The notes under the pieces are model-generated. The model was not told the origin of the DNA, did no database searches, and worked only from the letters and a program-made list of their open reading frames with translations. Source: Simmondsia chinensis (lineage: Eukaryota > Streptophyta > Magnoliopsida > Caryophyllales > Simmondsiaceae). From it: DNA of 64,000 bases. The stretch is from positions 9,798,501-9,862,500 of the forward strand of contig JAGTTD010000001.1 of NCBI GenBank assembly GCA_018398585.1, given 5' to 3'. A program made the position numbers and the translations under genes. Positions 55,447-64,000 of this stretch are shown one piece after another (within the stretch, counting starts at the first letter, position 1; the number at the start of each line of letters is the position of its first letter).

Positions 55447-55810
55447 GTGCAGTATGAAGATGAAAATGAGGATTTGGAAGGTAATAATATGGAGATATCA
55501 GTTAAAGCCATAACTAGTGGTGGTTCCCATAACAACATTAGAATCAAGGGTGAATCTAAGGCCCAAACAGTTTTGATTTTGTTTGATAGTGGAAGCACAC
55601 ATAGCTTCCTTGACCCTAAGATTGTGAGGAAGGTAGGACATGATATGATCAAAACCAATCCATTAGCAGTGACAATAGCTAATGGGAATTCCATCTTGAC
55701 TCACACCAAGTGTAGTAGCTTCAAATGGAAAATGCAGGGTCTTGAATTTGAGTTTGATTTTAGAGTCCTAAGGTTGGGAGGGTGTAACATGGTTTTGGGA
55801 GTCGATTAGA
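55447..55810 (+). pseudogene. Chromovirus aspartic protease
   Basis: The frame 55447-55809 is open for 120 codons. It holds V-L-I-L-F-D-S-G-S-T-H-S-F-L-D with the catalytic D-S-G intact, and ends L-R-L-G-G-C-N-M-V-L-G-V-D before a stop that replaces the W of the usual G-V-D-W. Confidence 0.92.
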
Positions 55811-55983
55811 TGAAAACCATTAGTCTTTTGCTCTTTGATTATGGCCAATTAACAATTTCCTTCAGTAAGGAGGGCAAGCCTGTTTAGTTGTAAGGGATCA
55901 GAGAACAAGCCCAAATGCAAATGATTAGTGGGAAACAATTGCAGGAAATGTCCAGAAAGAAGGATTTTCATTGGGTGAGATAA

Positions 55984-56954
55984 TTGCATTCCATTTCTGC
56001 TATTAGTCAGGGGCAAGATGTGGAAGGTGACCCTTCCATTACTTCACTGTTGGAGCAATACAAAGATGTATTCGATATGCCAGTTGCCTTGCCACCTCAA
56101 AGGGAGTATGATCATGTAATACCTCTAAAGCAAGGGTCTGATTCAGTTAATCTATGGCCCTACAGGTATCCACATTCTCAAAAAAGGGAGATTGAACGCC
56201 AAGTTGAAGAATTGTTAAGGACTAAATTCATCAGACACAGCAATAGTCCCTTTGCTTCGCCTGTCATTTTGGTTAAGAAGAAGGATGGTACATCGAGAAT
56301 GTGCATTGACTACAGGCAACTGAACTTAGTAACTGTGAAAGATAAATTTCCCATTCCTATAATTGATGATTTGCTTGATGAGTTACATGGGGCTAGATTT
56401 TTTTCCAAGTTGGATTTGCGTCAAGGATATTATCAGATTAGAATTTAGGATAAGACATCTACAAGACTGCTTTTCACACACATCAGGGGCATTATGAATT
56501 CCTTGTGATGCCTTTTGGATGGTCCAATGCTCCGGCCACTTTCTAAGCTCTAATGAACTCAATCTTCAAGCAGTACCTCAGGCACTTTGTTTTGGTATTC
56601 TTTGATGACATATTAGTATACAGCCCCACTAAGGACTTACATCTGCAGCAGTTACATCTGCAGCACCTTGGTACAATATTTCAGCTCATGAGGCTGAATT
56701 AATTGTATGCAAAACTCTCTAAATGTTCCTTTGGGCAGAGACAAGTTGAGTGCCTGGGTCATATCATCTCAGAGGAAGGTGTGGCTACTGACCCTAGCAA
56801 GGTACAAGCAATGAAGGAGTGGCCAGTTCCAAAATCTCTCAAACAATTGACGGGATTTCTTGGCCTGACTAGTTACTATAGGAAATACATAGCAGCCTAT
56901 GGTATAATTGCTAGACCTCTGACAGAATTACTGAAGAAGGGAGCTTTTAATTAG
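55984..56954 (+). pseudogene. Chromovirus reverse transcriptase
   Basis: 55984-56448 gives [30 protein letters not shown] and [14 protein letters not shown]. The catalytic box F-D-D-I-L-V-Y-S (about 56603-56626) lies in another frame and is intact. 56703-56954 gives [10 protein letters not shown] and [11 protein letters not shown] 15-bp tandem duplication (56637-56666) adds five codons just after the YXDD box. Confidence 0.93.
56637..56666 (+). repeat. 15-bp tandem duplication in the chromovirus RT
   Basis: ttacatctgcagcag followed by ttacatctgcagcac. It lengthens H-L-Q-Q-L by a second H-L-Q-H-L and keeps the frame. Confidence 0.9.
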
Positions 56955-57008
56955 AATGATCAAGTAAGGGAAGCCTTTGAGTACTTAAGGCGATCATGAC
57001 AACTGCTC

Positions 57009-57596
57009 TTGTTCTTGTCTTACCTGACTTCACTCAACCTTTTGTGTTGGAAACTGATGCAAGTGGCAAGGGTCTTATCTCAAAAGGGAAGACCTTTAGC
57101 TTATTTGAGCCAGCTTCTAAGCTTAAGTCATCAGGCATTGTCTACATATGAGAAGGAGTACTTGGTTGTGCTCTTAGCAGTTCAGAAATGGAGGCACTAT
57201 CTCGAGGGTCACAGGTTCATCATTAGAACAGATCACCAGAGCTTAAGGCATCTCTTGGAGCAGAGAATCACTACCAGGGTGCAGAGGAAGGGTCTCATGA
57301 AGATGTTGGGCTTACAATATACCATTGAATATAGGCAAGGCAGGGAAAATGGGGCTGCTGATGCCCTGTCCAGAAGAGTGGAAGATTCTGATGTAGGCGA
57401 GTGTTTAGCTATATTAGAAATTGTGCCTTCTTGGATGGTTGATGTCATAAGGTCTTATGATGGAGATGCAATTGCTCATAAGTGGATCGAGGAACATCTA
57501 GTTCAAGGGGAGGTTGTAGCTCCTTCTAAAGTGGTTGTGTCCCAAGGAATTATCCATGTGAATGGTAAGATTTACATAGGGCAGGTACTGATTTGA
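57009..57596 (+). pseudogene. Chromovirus RNase H and linker
   Basis: The frame is open for 195 codons: R-P-L-A-Y-L-S-Q, Y-E-K-E-Y-L-V-V-L-L-A-V-Q-K-W-R-H-Y-L, I-R-T-D-H-Q-S-L, Y-R-Q-G-R-E-N-G-A-A-D-A-L-S-R-R. The catalytic Glu and the later Asp residues are present; the first Asp segment (E-T-D-A-S) reads in a shifted frame at about 57050-57065. Confidence 0.9.
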
Positions 57597-58617
57597 GGAA
57601 ACAAGTGATCTTAGCTGCCCATAGCTCAGCCTGGGGAGGACATTCAGGAGTAGAGGGTACCTATTAGAGTTTGCATCAGTATTTTCATTGGCCTCATTTG
57701 AAACAGAAGATTCATGCTTTACTTCCTTCTTGTGAGTTTTGTAGGCGTCCAAAGAGTGTACATCAACCTTATCAAGGGTTATTGCAACCTTTGCCAATAC
57801 CAGATTGATCTTGGCAGCACATCAGTATGGACTTCATTGAGGGACTGCCAAGATCTGAAGGGAAGGAGATTATTTGGGTGGTGGTTGCTTAGTTTAGCAA
57901 GTACAGTCATTTTGTGGCTATCTAACATCCAATTACAGCTGTGAAGTTAGCCAAGCTTTTCATTGATCAGATTTATAGATTGCACGGTTCACCTCAGTCT
58001 ATTGTTTCTGATAGGGATCGTTTGTTCACTAGCCATTTCTGGAAGGAGCTTTTCTTCTTATTGGGCACCACCTTGGCCATGAGCTCTTCATATCATCCAC
58101 AATCAGATGGCCAGGCTGAGAGGGTGAATCAATGTGTTGAGCAATACTTGAGAAGCATGACTTTTGTTCATCCCAAATATTGGCATAAGTGGCTTTCACT
58201 TGCGGAATTTTGGTATAACACCCATTTTCATTCAATTATGGTTACGACTCCTTTCAAGGAACTCTGTGGGTATGATCCTCCGGCCCCAGTTCTGTTCCAT
58301 GGGGGCATTTCCCATGTTACTGAAGTCAATGACTTGTTAGATCAAAGGAGGCAATTGGTTCATCAATTGAAGGATCATTTACAAGTGGCTCAGGCACAGA
58401 TGAAGTTCTATGCTAATAAGAAAAGAATGGACAAGTCCTTTGCTTTTGGAGACCTTGTTCTTTTGAAATTGCAGCCTTACAGGCAGAGCTCTCTTGTCAT
58501 TCATAAGAACATTAAGCTGAGTGCTCGTTTCTTTAGCCCTTATAGGATCCTTGAGAAGATAGGCAAGGTTGCAAGCATGATCTTCTTGATGATTGCACCG
58601 TTCATCCAGTCTTCCTT
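57597..58617 (+). pseudogene. Chromovirus integrase
   Basis: The zinc-binding HHCC part reads H-S-S-A-W-G-G-H-S-G and C-E-F-C-R-R (57620-57760), with stops. Core: S-M-D-F-I-E-G-L-P (first Asp), V-S-D-R-D-R-L-F-T-S-H-F-W (second Asp), Q-S-D-G-Q-A-E-R-V-N-Q (Glu). From 57941 the frame is open for 229 codons. All three catalytic acids are kept. Confidence 0.93.
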
Positions 58618-58857
58618 ATGTCTTTATTGAAGAAGTTTGTCCCAGCTGATAAGGACATTGCAGTGATCCATCCTCAGGCTACTTTGCAAGGCATGTTGGT
58701 CTTCCAGCCTCAAGCTATCGTTCAGTCTCGCACAGGTGCCTTGGCAGGCAGCAAGCAGCAGCAAGTTTTGGTTCAATGGAGCAACTTTGATGCTAATCCG
58801 ACCTCTTGGAAGGATTGGACTTTCCTTCGTTCCCAATTCCCTTCATTTCATTCTTGA
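58618..58857 (+). pseudogene. Chromodomain at the C terminus of pol
   Basis: V-L-V-Q-W-S-N-F-D-A-N-P-T-S-W-K-D-W and L-R-S-Q-F-P-S-F match the second half of plant chromovirus chromodomains (V-x-W-x6-T-W-E-D). In this family the domain directs integration to particular chromatin. The frame runs to a stop at 58855-58857, 27 bp before the 3' LTR. One of the usual aromatic-cage residues (W in the first part) cannot be placed with confidence. Confidence 0.85.
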
Positions 58858-58871
58858 GACAAGAATGTTTT

Positions 58872-58884
58872 TAAGTGGGAGAAT
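58872..58884 (+). other. Polypurine tract of the chromovirus
   Basis: taagtgggagaat directly precedes the TG of the 3' LTR. Confidence 0.85.
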
Positions 58885-59172
58885 TGTTATGAATGTATGT
58901 CAGTAGGTAGTAGTTAGCTACCGTTAGTCAAGCTTGGTCTAGTTAAGTCCTTTTCGACGGCAATGTTGGCTTTTGAATTGTCTAGTGCATTGTATCATAG
59001 TTTAGTATAAATAGTTAAGATCTTGTATTGTTTCTTTCATGAATAAAAAAACTTGATTGATTCTTCTTCTCAACTCCTAATTCTCTCTAATTTCTCATCT
59101 CTTTTCACTTCTTTTCTCTCTCAATTCTTTCTCTTCACTAGTTAAGGATCAAGTTGAACTAGATCCTTAACA
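58885..59172 (+). repeat. 3' LTR of the chromovirus
   Basis: TGTTATGAATG...GATCCTTAACA, 288 bp, followed by the TGAAC target copy. Confidence 0.94.
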
Positions 59173-59332
59173 TGAACAGGCTACTTGAAACATTTTATTA
59201 GTGTAACTTATATAAAGTAGAGCTCTACAAAAATATGTACATAAAAGTAAATTTTAGTGGTAGATTAAAAAAATATTGGAGCTACATATTACACGTGTAC
59301 TAAAGAATTGAAAAGGGGACAAAAGATAATTA

Positions 59333-60361
59333 AGACTATGTTTGGCACATGGAATTAGATTTGGACTGTGGAATTGCATTTTCAATTCTAATTCTAATGG
59401 AATTCGAATTCTGATGGGATTGAAACTCCATTGTTTGGTTCTTCAAAGGAATTGATGGCTGGAATTATAGCTACATAATAATTCTAATGATCAAGGGTTT
59501 TTGGTCGATTGAGTTTCAGTATTTTGAGTTTTAAGTCAACCACTGTTGAATTTTGGTCGGAGCGGTCTCACATTGCGTTCAAGTTATTATGGTTAGAGCG
59601 ATTCAAATTGAGTTCGAATTATTTGATATTCAAATCAAATCAGGTCGAATATAGCGTCGAATCATTTAGTGTTCAAGTTACCTAGGATTTTCTGTTAATC
59701 GGGTTAGGTGTTTTGGGATTTCGGTTAGTTATGATCGGGTTTGAGTTCGTTTAGTCGAGTTATCTTAGTTTTGGGACAAATAAGTTGTATCATTTCAAAT
59801 TTTGAGTCATCTTAGGCTGTGTTTGAGATAGGTTGGGTCATTTTAAGCATGGGTTGTATTAAGTTTTGGGTTAATTTGTTCGTGTCATTTCCACTTCAGC
59901 TCAACTTGCTTACATCACATTCAAATTGAGTAGTTTTAATTTCTAGATTTGAGTCATCTAGAGTTTCGGGTCAATCAAGTTGGGCCACTTCGACTTTGAG
60001 CTAAGATGATGTTGATCATTTTTGGTTCAAGTTATTCGAGTTGGGTGGTATCAAGGTTTGGGTAAAATTTTAGGTTGTGTCTAAGTCTTTATAGTTTCAT
60101 TCATCTTGGATTTGGGGTAATCAAGTTGGGTCATTTTGGATTTTAGGTGAATACAGTTAATATGGAATTACAATTCCTTATCCCCACACCAAGGAATTGG
60201 AAAATATAATTTCCAGTTAAAATCTAATTCCATTAAATTGGGCAGTGAAATTATAATTCCAATTCCAGCAGGTGTACCAAAAAACAAAATTGGAATTCTG
60301 GGCTCCAATTCCAACCTCAACCTCAACTTCATCCTTTAATTCCATGCTCCAAACACAGCTT
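59333..60361. mobile_element. PIF/Harbinger-like non-autonomous element, copy 1
   Basis: Ends AGACTATGTTTGGC and, reverse-complemented, AAGCTGTGTTTGGA; inverted similarity continues with catggaatta. TTA flanks both ends (59330-59332, 60362-60364). The interior is non-coding and rich in degenerate short motifs such as gggtcattt and gagttttgggtcaat. It is a sibling of 62304-63378. The TTA duplication points to the PIF/Harbinger superfamily. Confidence 0.8.
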
Positions 60362-60946
60362 TTAGAAAACTCTTTGGCAAATTATCATAGCTAAATTTGC
60401 AGACAAAAGTCCGATTTTGGTCACCAAAGTGACAAAAAATGGACACATTAGTCACTCAACTCAAAATTTGAAAAATTTAGTCACCCAACTCTTAAAAACG
60501 TTTCATTTAGTCACCCAAGTCATTTAAAATTGGATAAGTTAGTCACTCAACTCAAATTTTAGAAGATTTGGTCACTCAACTTTTAATTAAAATCTAATTT
60601 AGTTACCCAAGTAGTTTAAAATAGACAAGTTGGTCACTCAAATTAAATTTTGAAAAACTCTGTTATCCAACTTTAAAAATCTATTTTGATCGTTTATGTG
60701 ATTTTAAAATGATGAAATTCATCCCTCAAATATAAAAAACCAAATTTAGTACTTCCAAAAATTTTAATGACTTATATATTTTTCAAATGATCAAATTTAT
60801 TATCAAAGTTCAAAAATATAAAATATTTTTAATTTGAGCACTAAAATTTATAAGACACAATAAATTATAAATATATTAATTTTTTAGCACTTATGGCTAT
60901 TTTAAATAAGTTTTTGACAATATAAATTGGTATGGCAATATCTATA

Positions 60947-60952
<6 letters not shown>

Positions 60953-61008
<56 letters not shown>

Positions 61009-61016
61009 TATATATT
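60953..61016. repeat. (AT)n/(AC)n microsatellite
   Basis: A long uninterrupted AT run followed by acacacacacac and atatat, inside the Mutator-like element. Confidence 0.92.
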
Positions 61017-61198
61017 TGGGTCTGAAGGGCATAAATGCCCACATTTCTAACAATTAAACAACAATAAATAAAAATTGCTTTCACTAATTAATATTTTTAA
61101 ATAAAGTTGTTCCTTTTTTTACAATAAAAAAAAGTTTCGTAGTACCAAAAGATTCATATGTGGAAGAAATTATGAAATTCGTGAAAAACGTTTTTTGA

Positions 61199-61213
61199 GG
61201 GGGGGGGGGGGGG
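61199..61213. repeat. G15 homopolymer tract
   Basis: Fifteen consecutive G inside the Mutator-like element, with more G-runs (gggaggggg) just downstream. A G-quadruplex is possible on the + strand. Confidence 0.88.
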
Positions 61214-61894
61214 TGGATCTGCAGATAAATGAATTTTTGGAGGGAGGGGGTTGTTCATTTAAAATGAATTTTGGGAGGAATTTATTTTTTTTTTATTAAT
61301 TTGGGGGAAAGTTTTAATAAAACATTTAATTTAGATAAATATTTTAATTTTTTTGTATTTTATAATTATAAGTATACTTAAATTATTTCATTTTTTAAAA
61401 ATAATTTTAATATTTTATTTTATGACAAATTAATTATTTATCTTTTAACTTTTATCCAATTAATACCGAATAATTTGACTACAAAATAAAGATAAACGAC
61501 TATTTTGACAAAAAAATGATGATAAACTTCAATGAACTTACAAAATTATTGACCAATGAAATAAGTAATTCGAAAAATATGATTAAATTTATTATTTTTA
61601 TTTAAGTAGTGAATTTAATTAATTTTAAATCATTTGGGTGACTAAATATGATTTTCATTAGGAATTGGATGGCCAAATCTTCTCAAATTTGAGTTGGGGG
61701 ACTAACTTATTCAATTTTAAATGACTTAGATGGCTAGCATTTTCTAAGAATTGGATGACTAAATCTTATAAAATTTGAGTTTGATAACTAAGTTGTCTAT
61801 TTTTTGGTCACTTTGGTGACCAAAATGGGACTTTAGTCTAACTTTGCAAAATAAAATTACTCAAAACTGTTGCATGATATACACTTCTCAAATG

Positions 61895-62005
61895 GTAAAG
61901 GAACATACCCAGTACCTCAAGGGCTCCCGCCAACGCAGGGTCTGGGAGTGGCGGATGTACGCAGCCTTCCCCCTTCAGGGTGTTAACCTGAAGAGAGGAT
62001 GTTTC
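61895..62005 (-). mobile_element. SINE-like body joined to the 5S rRNA-like segment
   Basis: On the minus strand aaggctgcgtacatcc, cagaccctgcg and ggcgggagccc, then gtactgggta are the conserved body and 3' part of a widespread plant SINE type. Upstream a box-B-like ggttggaggtact (about 62008-62020) joins it to the 5S-like segment. Length about 110 bp; the 3' tail is unclear. Confidence 0.65.
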
Positions 62006-62010
62006 TTAGT

Positions 62011-62125
62011 ACCTCCAACCTGAGAGTGAGGACTTTCTAAGAGGTCACTCATCCTGGTGCTACTCTCGCCCAAGCACGCTTAACTTTGGAGTTCTTATGG
62101 GATCCGGTAACGGCATGTAGGTGCC
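62011..62125 (-). pseudogene. 5S rRNA-like sequence
   Basis: On the minus strand the sequence follows plant 5S rRNA: accggatcccat, gaactcc-aagttaagcg, tgcttgggcgagagta, then ccaggatgagtgacctc and aagtcctc. The internal promoter (box A and box C) is well kept. About 8 nt are missing from the 5' third and there are scattered substitutions. It is a single copy, not an array, so it is part of a retroelement (SINE with a 5S head, or a Cassandra-type LTR) or a retropseudogene. Confidence 0.88.
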
Positions 62126-62300
62126 CTCTTTGGTGACATATTCAAACTTTTCCACCACATATATTAGAGTTATATAAAATGCTCACTAGCCGATTATGCT
62201 ATAAGAAATAATGTAGAAATTGGACTGTAGAAATATTTGGTACATTTAAATATAAAATATAGTGGGCATATGGATAAACACAATTTAAAGTAATATATAT
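62126..62300. other. AT-rich spacer
   Basis: Short spacer between the 5S-like segment and the second Harbinger-like element. Nothing recognised. Confidence 0.6.
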
Positions 62301-62303
62301 TTA

Positions 62304-63378
62304 GGCTCTATTTAGCACATAAAATTGGAATTAGACTGTGAAATTGCAATTTCAATTTCAATTCTGATGGATTTGGAATTTTAATGGAATTGAAATTTCA
62401 TTGTTCGGTTCATCAAAAGATTTGGAGGTCCAAATTATAATTACATATTAATTTGAATCATCAAAGGTTTTTGGCCATTTTAGTTGGAGTATTTTGAGTT
62501 TTAAATCAACTACGGTTGGATTTTGGTCGGAATGGTTCATATTGTGTTCAAGTAATTACAGTCGGAGCGGTTTAATTTACGTTCAAGTTATTAGGGTCAG
62601 AACAATTCACTTGGACTTTAAATTATTCGAGTTTCGAGTCAAATCGGGTCGATTATCACATCGAACATTTGGTGTTCAAGTTATCTTAGATTTTCAGTTA
62701 ATGGTGTTAGGTCTTTTTGTGATTCAGGCCACTTATGATTCAGTTTGAGTTTGTTTACATCATTTCAAGCTCATGTCACTTTATTTTTTGGACAAACAAG
62801 TTGTATCATTTCAAGTTTTGAGTGATGAGTTTGAGATGGGTCGGGTCGTTTTGGAATGGGTCGTATTAATTGTTGGGTCAATTTGGGTGGGGCATTTTCC
62901 ACTTCGGTTAAGTTTGTTTCCATTACCTTGAAGTCGAGTAGTTTCAATTTCTGAATTTCAGTCATTTTGAGTTTTAGGTCAATCGGGCTGGGTTACTTTG
63001 ATTTTCAAGTTAAGGTGATTTCGGTCATTTCAAGTTCAAGGCATTCGATTTGGGTGATTTCAAGGTTTGAGTCAAATTTTAGATTGTGCCTAAGTCTTCA
63101 GATTTTGAGTCTGCTTGGAACTGCTTGGAATTGGATTAATCAAGTGGGGTCATTTTTGGTTTTAGATCAATTGAGTTAATATGAAATTTCAATTCCTTAC
63201 CCCCATCTCAAAAAATTGGAAACTATGATTTTCAATAAAAATCTAATTCTACGGAATTGGGCAGTGGAATTATAATTCTAATTCCAGCATTTGAACCAAA
63301 TAACAGAATTAGAATTTCAAGCTTCAGTTCCAGCCTCAATCCCAATTCCAAGCTCGATTCCATACTTGAAATATGGCC
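62304..63378. mobile_element. PIF/Harbinger-like non-autonomous element, copy 2
   Basis: Starts GGCTCTATTTAGC and ends, reverse-complemented, GGCCATATTTCAAG; TTA at 62301-62303 and 63379-63381. It aligns with copy 1 throughout (attccattgttcggttc block, tttttggtc/ggccatt, the ttcaagttatc block, the ggtcatttt motifs). Frames within are shadows of the motif repetition. Confidence 0.8.
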
Positions 63379-63381
63379 TTA

Positions 63382-64000
63382 TTTAAAACTTATAAAAATA
63401 TATCTCATACCAACTGATGTAAAGCATAGTCAAAACAAGATTGAAGGAGAATTTTCATGTCCTTATAATTGAATTGCAAATATAGGACATCATTAAAAGA
63501 AGGTTCGCTTACCGATTTGTCGACTTCATCTGCCCTGCTCTTTTAAACTGAAATAATATAAGGTGTAATCATACAGCAAATTCAATTAATTAAAACTGAG
63601 AACTCTATTGTATATGTACTAGGTAAATAAGTTAAATTAAAATTTTATTTAATTCCTAATACAACAATTTGAGAAACAATTAATTAATAACTAGTTTATT
63701 TCCTGCATCAATTTTTATTCCTCTCTTTGTTAGGAAGTCAACTTCATCCTGTTTATCTATTTGTATGTTTACTGCAACTTATTTATGTAGCTATTATTTA
63801 GGTGAAGAACATGATAGAATTAAAATGAAACAACTTGGCCTCCACATTAAATATATTAGAAAAATAATTATATATTTAATACATGTGCTAATAAATAATA
63901 TTTACAAAATTAATATTCGATATTTCATTTATAATTTAATAATTTTACTTCAAACCACTAAATACTTGAAACAAGTATACCCAAATTAAGTGCAAATACT
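63382..64000. other. AT-rich end of window, nothing recognised
   Basis: Short frames only (for example an Ile/Tyr-rich one at 63765-63989), no motif, no repeat partner in the window. Confidence 0.6.

Larger units (their letters stand above)
53627..59172 (+). mobile_element. Complete chromovirus (Ty3/gypsy), 5.5 kb, Reina-like
   Basis: LTRs 53627-53916 and 58885-59172 and a 5-bp target duplication TGAAC (53622-53626, 59173-59177). Gag, protease, RT, RNase H, integrase and a C-terminal chromodomain are all in order. Short LTRs (about 290 bp), a 5.5-kb length and a gag beginning M-V-T-T-R-S fit the Reina-type chromoviruses; the clade is inference. By hand count the LTRs differ at about 6 percent. 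About ten stops or shifts make it defective. Confidence 0.95.
60402..61838. mobile_element. Mutator-like element with long TIRs filled by subrepeats, 1.4 kb
   Basis: Left end GACAAAAGTCCG and right end, reverse-complemented, GACTAAAGTCCC; both continue attttggtcacc-aaagtgac and inverted similarity extends for about 240 bp. Flanks TAAATTTGCA (60392-60401) and TAACTTTGCA (61839-61848) are a 9-10-bp target duplication with one mismatch. The TIRs consist of about 35-40-bp units of the type ttagtcacccaactc. No transposase. Confidence 0.85.

Noticed and set aside
60902..61084. Minus-strand frame across the AT microsatellite
   Set aside because: The Tyr/Ile repeat is a translation of (AT)n.
62011..62125. 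Functional 5S rRNA gene
   Set aside because: Single copy with a shortened 5' third, several substitutions and no T-run terminator directly after it; fused to SINE-like sequence.

Overview
The window is nuclear DNA from a flowering plant and is made almost entirely of transposable elements; I found no convincing host protein gene. The evidence is a set of plant-type Ty1/copia and Ty3/gypsy retrotransposons (a chromodomain chromovirus, a Tat-like gypsy with an antisense plant-mobile-domain ORF), CACTA, hAT, Mutator-like and PIF/Harbinger-like DNA elements, and a plant 5S rRNA-like sequence. Base composition is AT-rich and nearly every coding region carries stops, frameshifts or deletions. I cannot name the species.

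Layout. 1-3857: remnant of an old copia element (LTR end, PBS, gag pieces), interrupted by a non-coding block. 3858-~10050: a copia element of 'family A' (LTR 3858-5704, long leader, decayed gag-pol), cut off after the RT. ~10050-24603: 3' part of a Tat-like gypsy element on the + strand, recognised by its 3' LTR and by an antisense, intron-bearing plant-mobile-domain ORF. That ORF is split by a 6.8-kb CACTA element (10600-17390, TSD GTA) and by a 3.9-kb non-autonomous LTR element (18634-22511). 24604-25601: a reversed LTR fragment related to family A. 26295-31377: a complete minus-strand RE1-like copia (TSD ATTAC).

32640-45642: an old Tork-like copia gag-pol whose reading frame is split by an 11.1-kb family-A copia (33284-44411, TSD CTAGC). 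That element holds a 2.3-kb internal tandem duplication, giving three LTR copies, and a leader packed with three arrays of palindromic repeats. 45643-~52573: a minus-strand Tat-like gypsy with an hAT MITE (48497-49249) inside it. 53627-59172: a complete chromovirus (TSD TGAAC) with gag, PR, RT, RNase H, integrase and chromodomain. 59333-63378: a cluster of small elements: two PIF/Harbinger-like elements (TSD TTA), a Mutator-like element with long repeat-filled TIRs, and a minus-strand 5S rRNA-SINE chimera. The last 600 bp are AT-rich and featureless.

The nesting gives a relative order of events. The CACTA and the non-autonomous LTR element are younger than the gypsy antisense ORF they interrupt. 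The 11-kb copia is younger than the old copia whose gag reads in frame across it. The hAT MITE is younger than the gypsy pol it sits in. Five elements have matching target-site duplications that I could read directly, two more have near-matching ones, and the second Harbinger copy adds another TTA pair.
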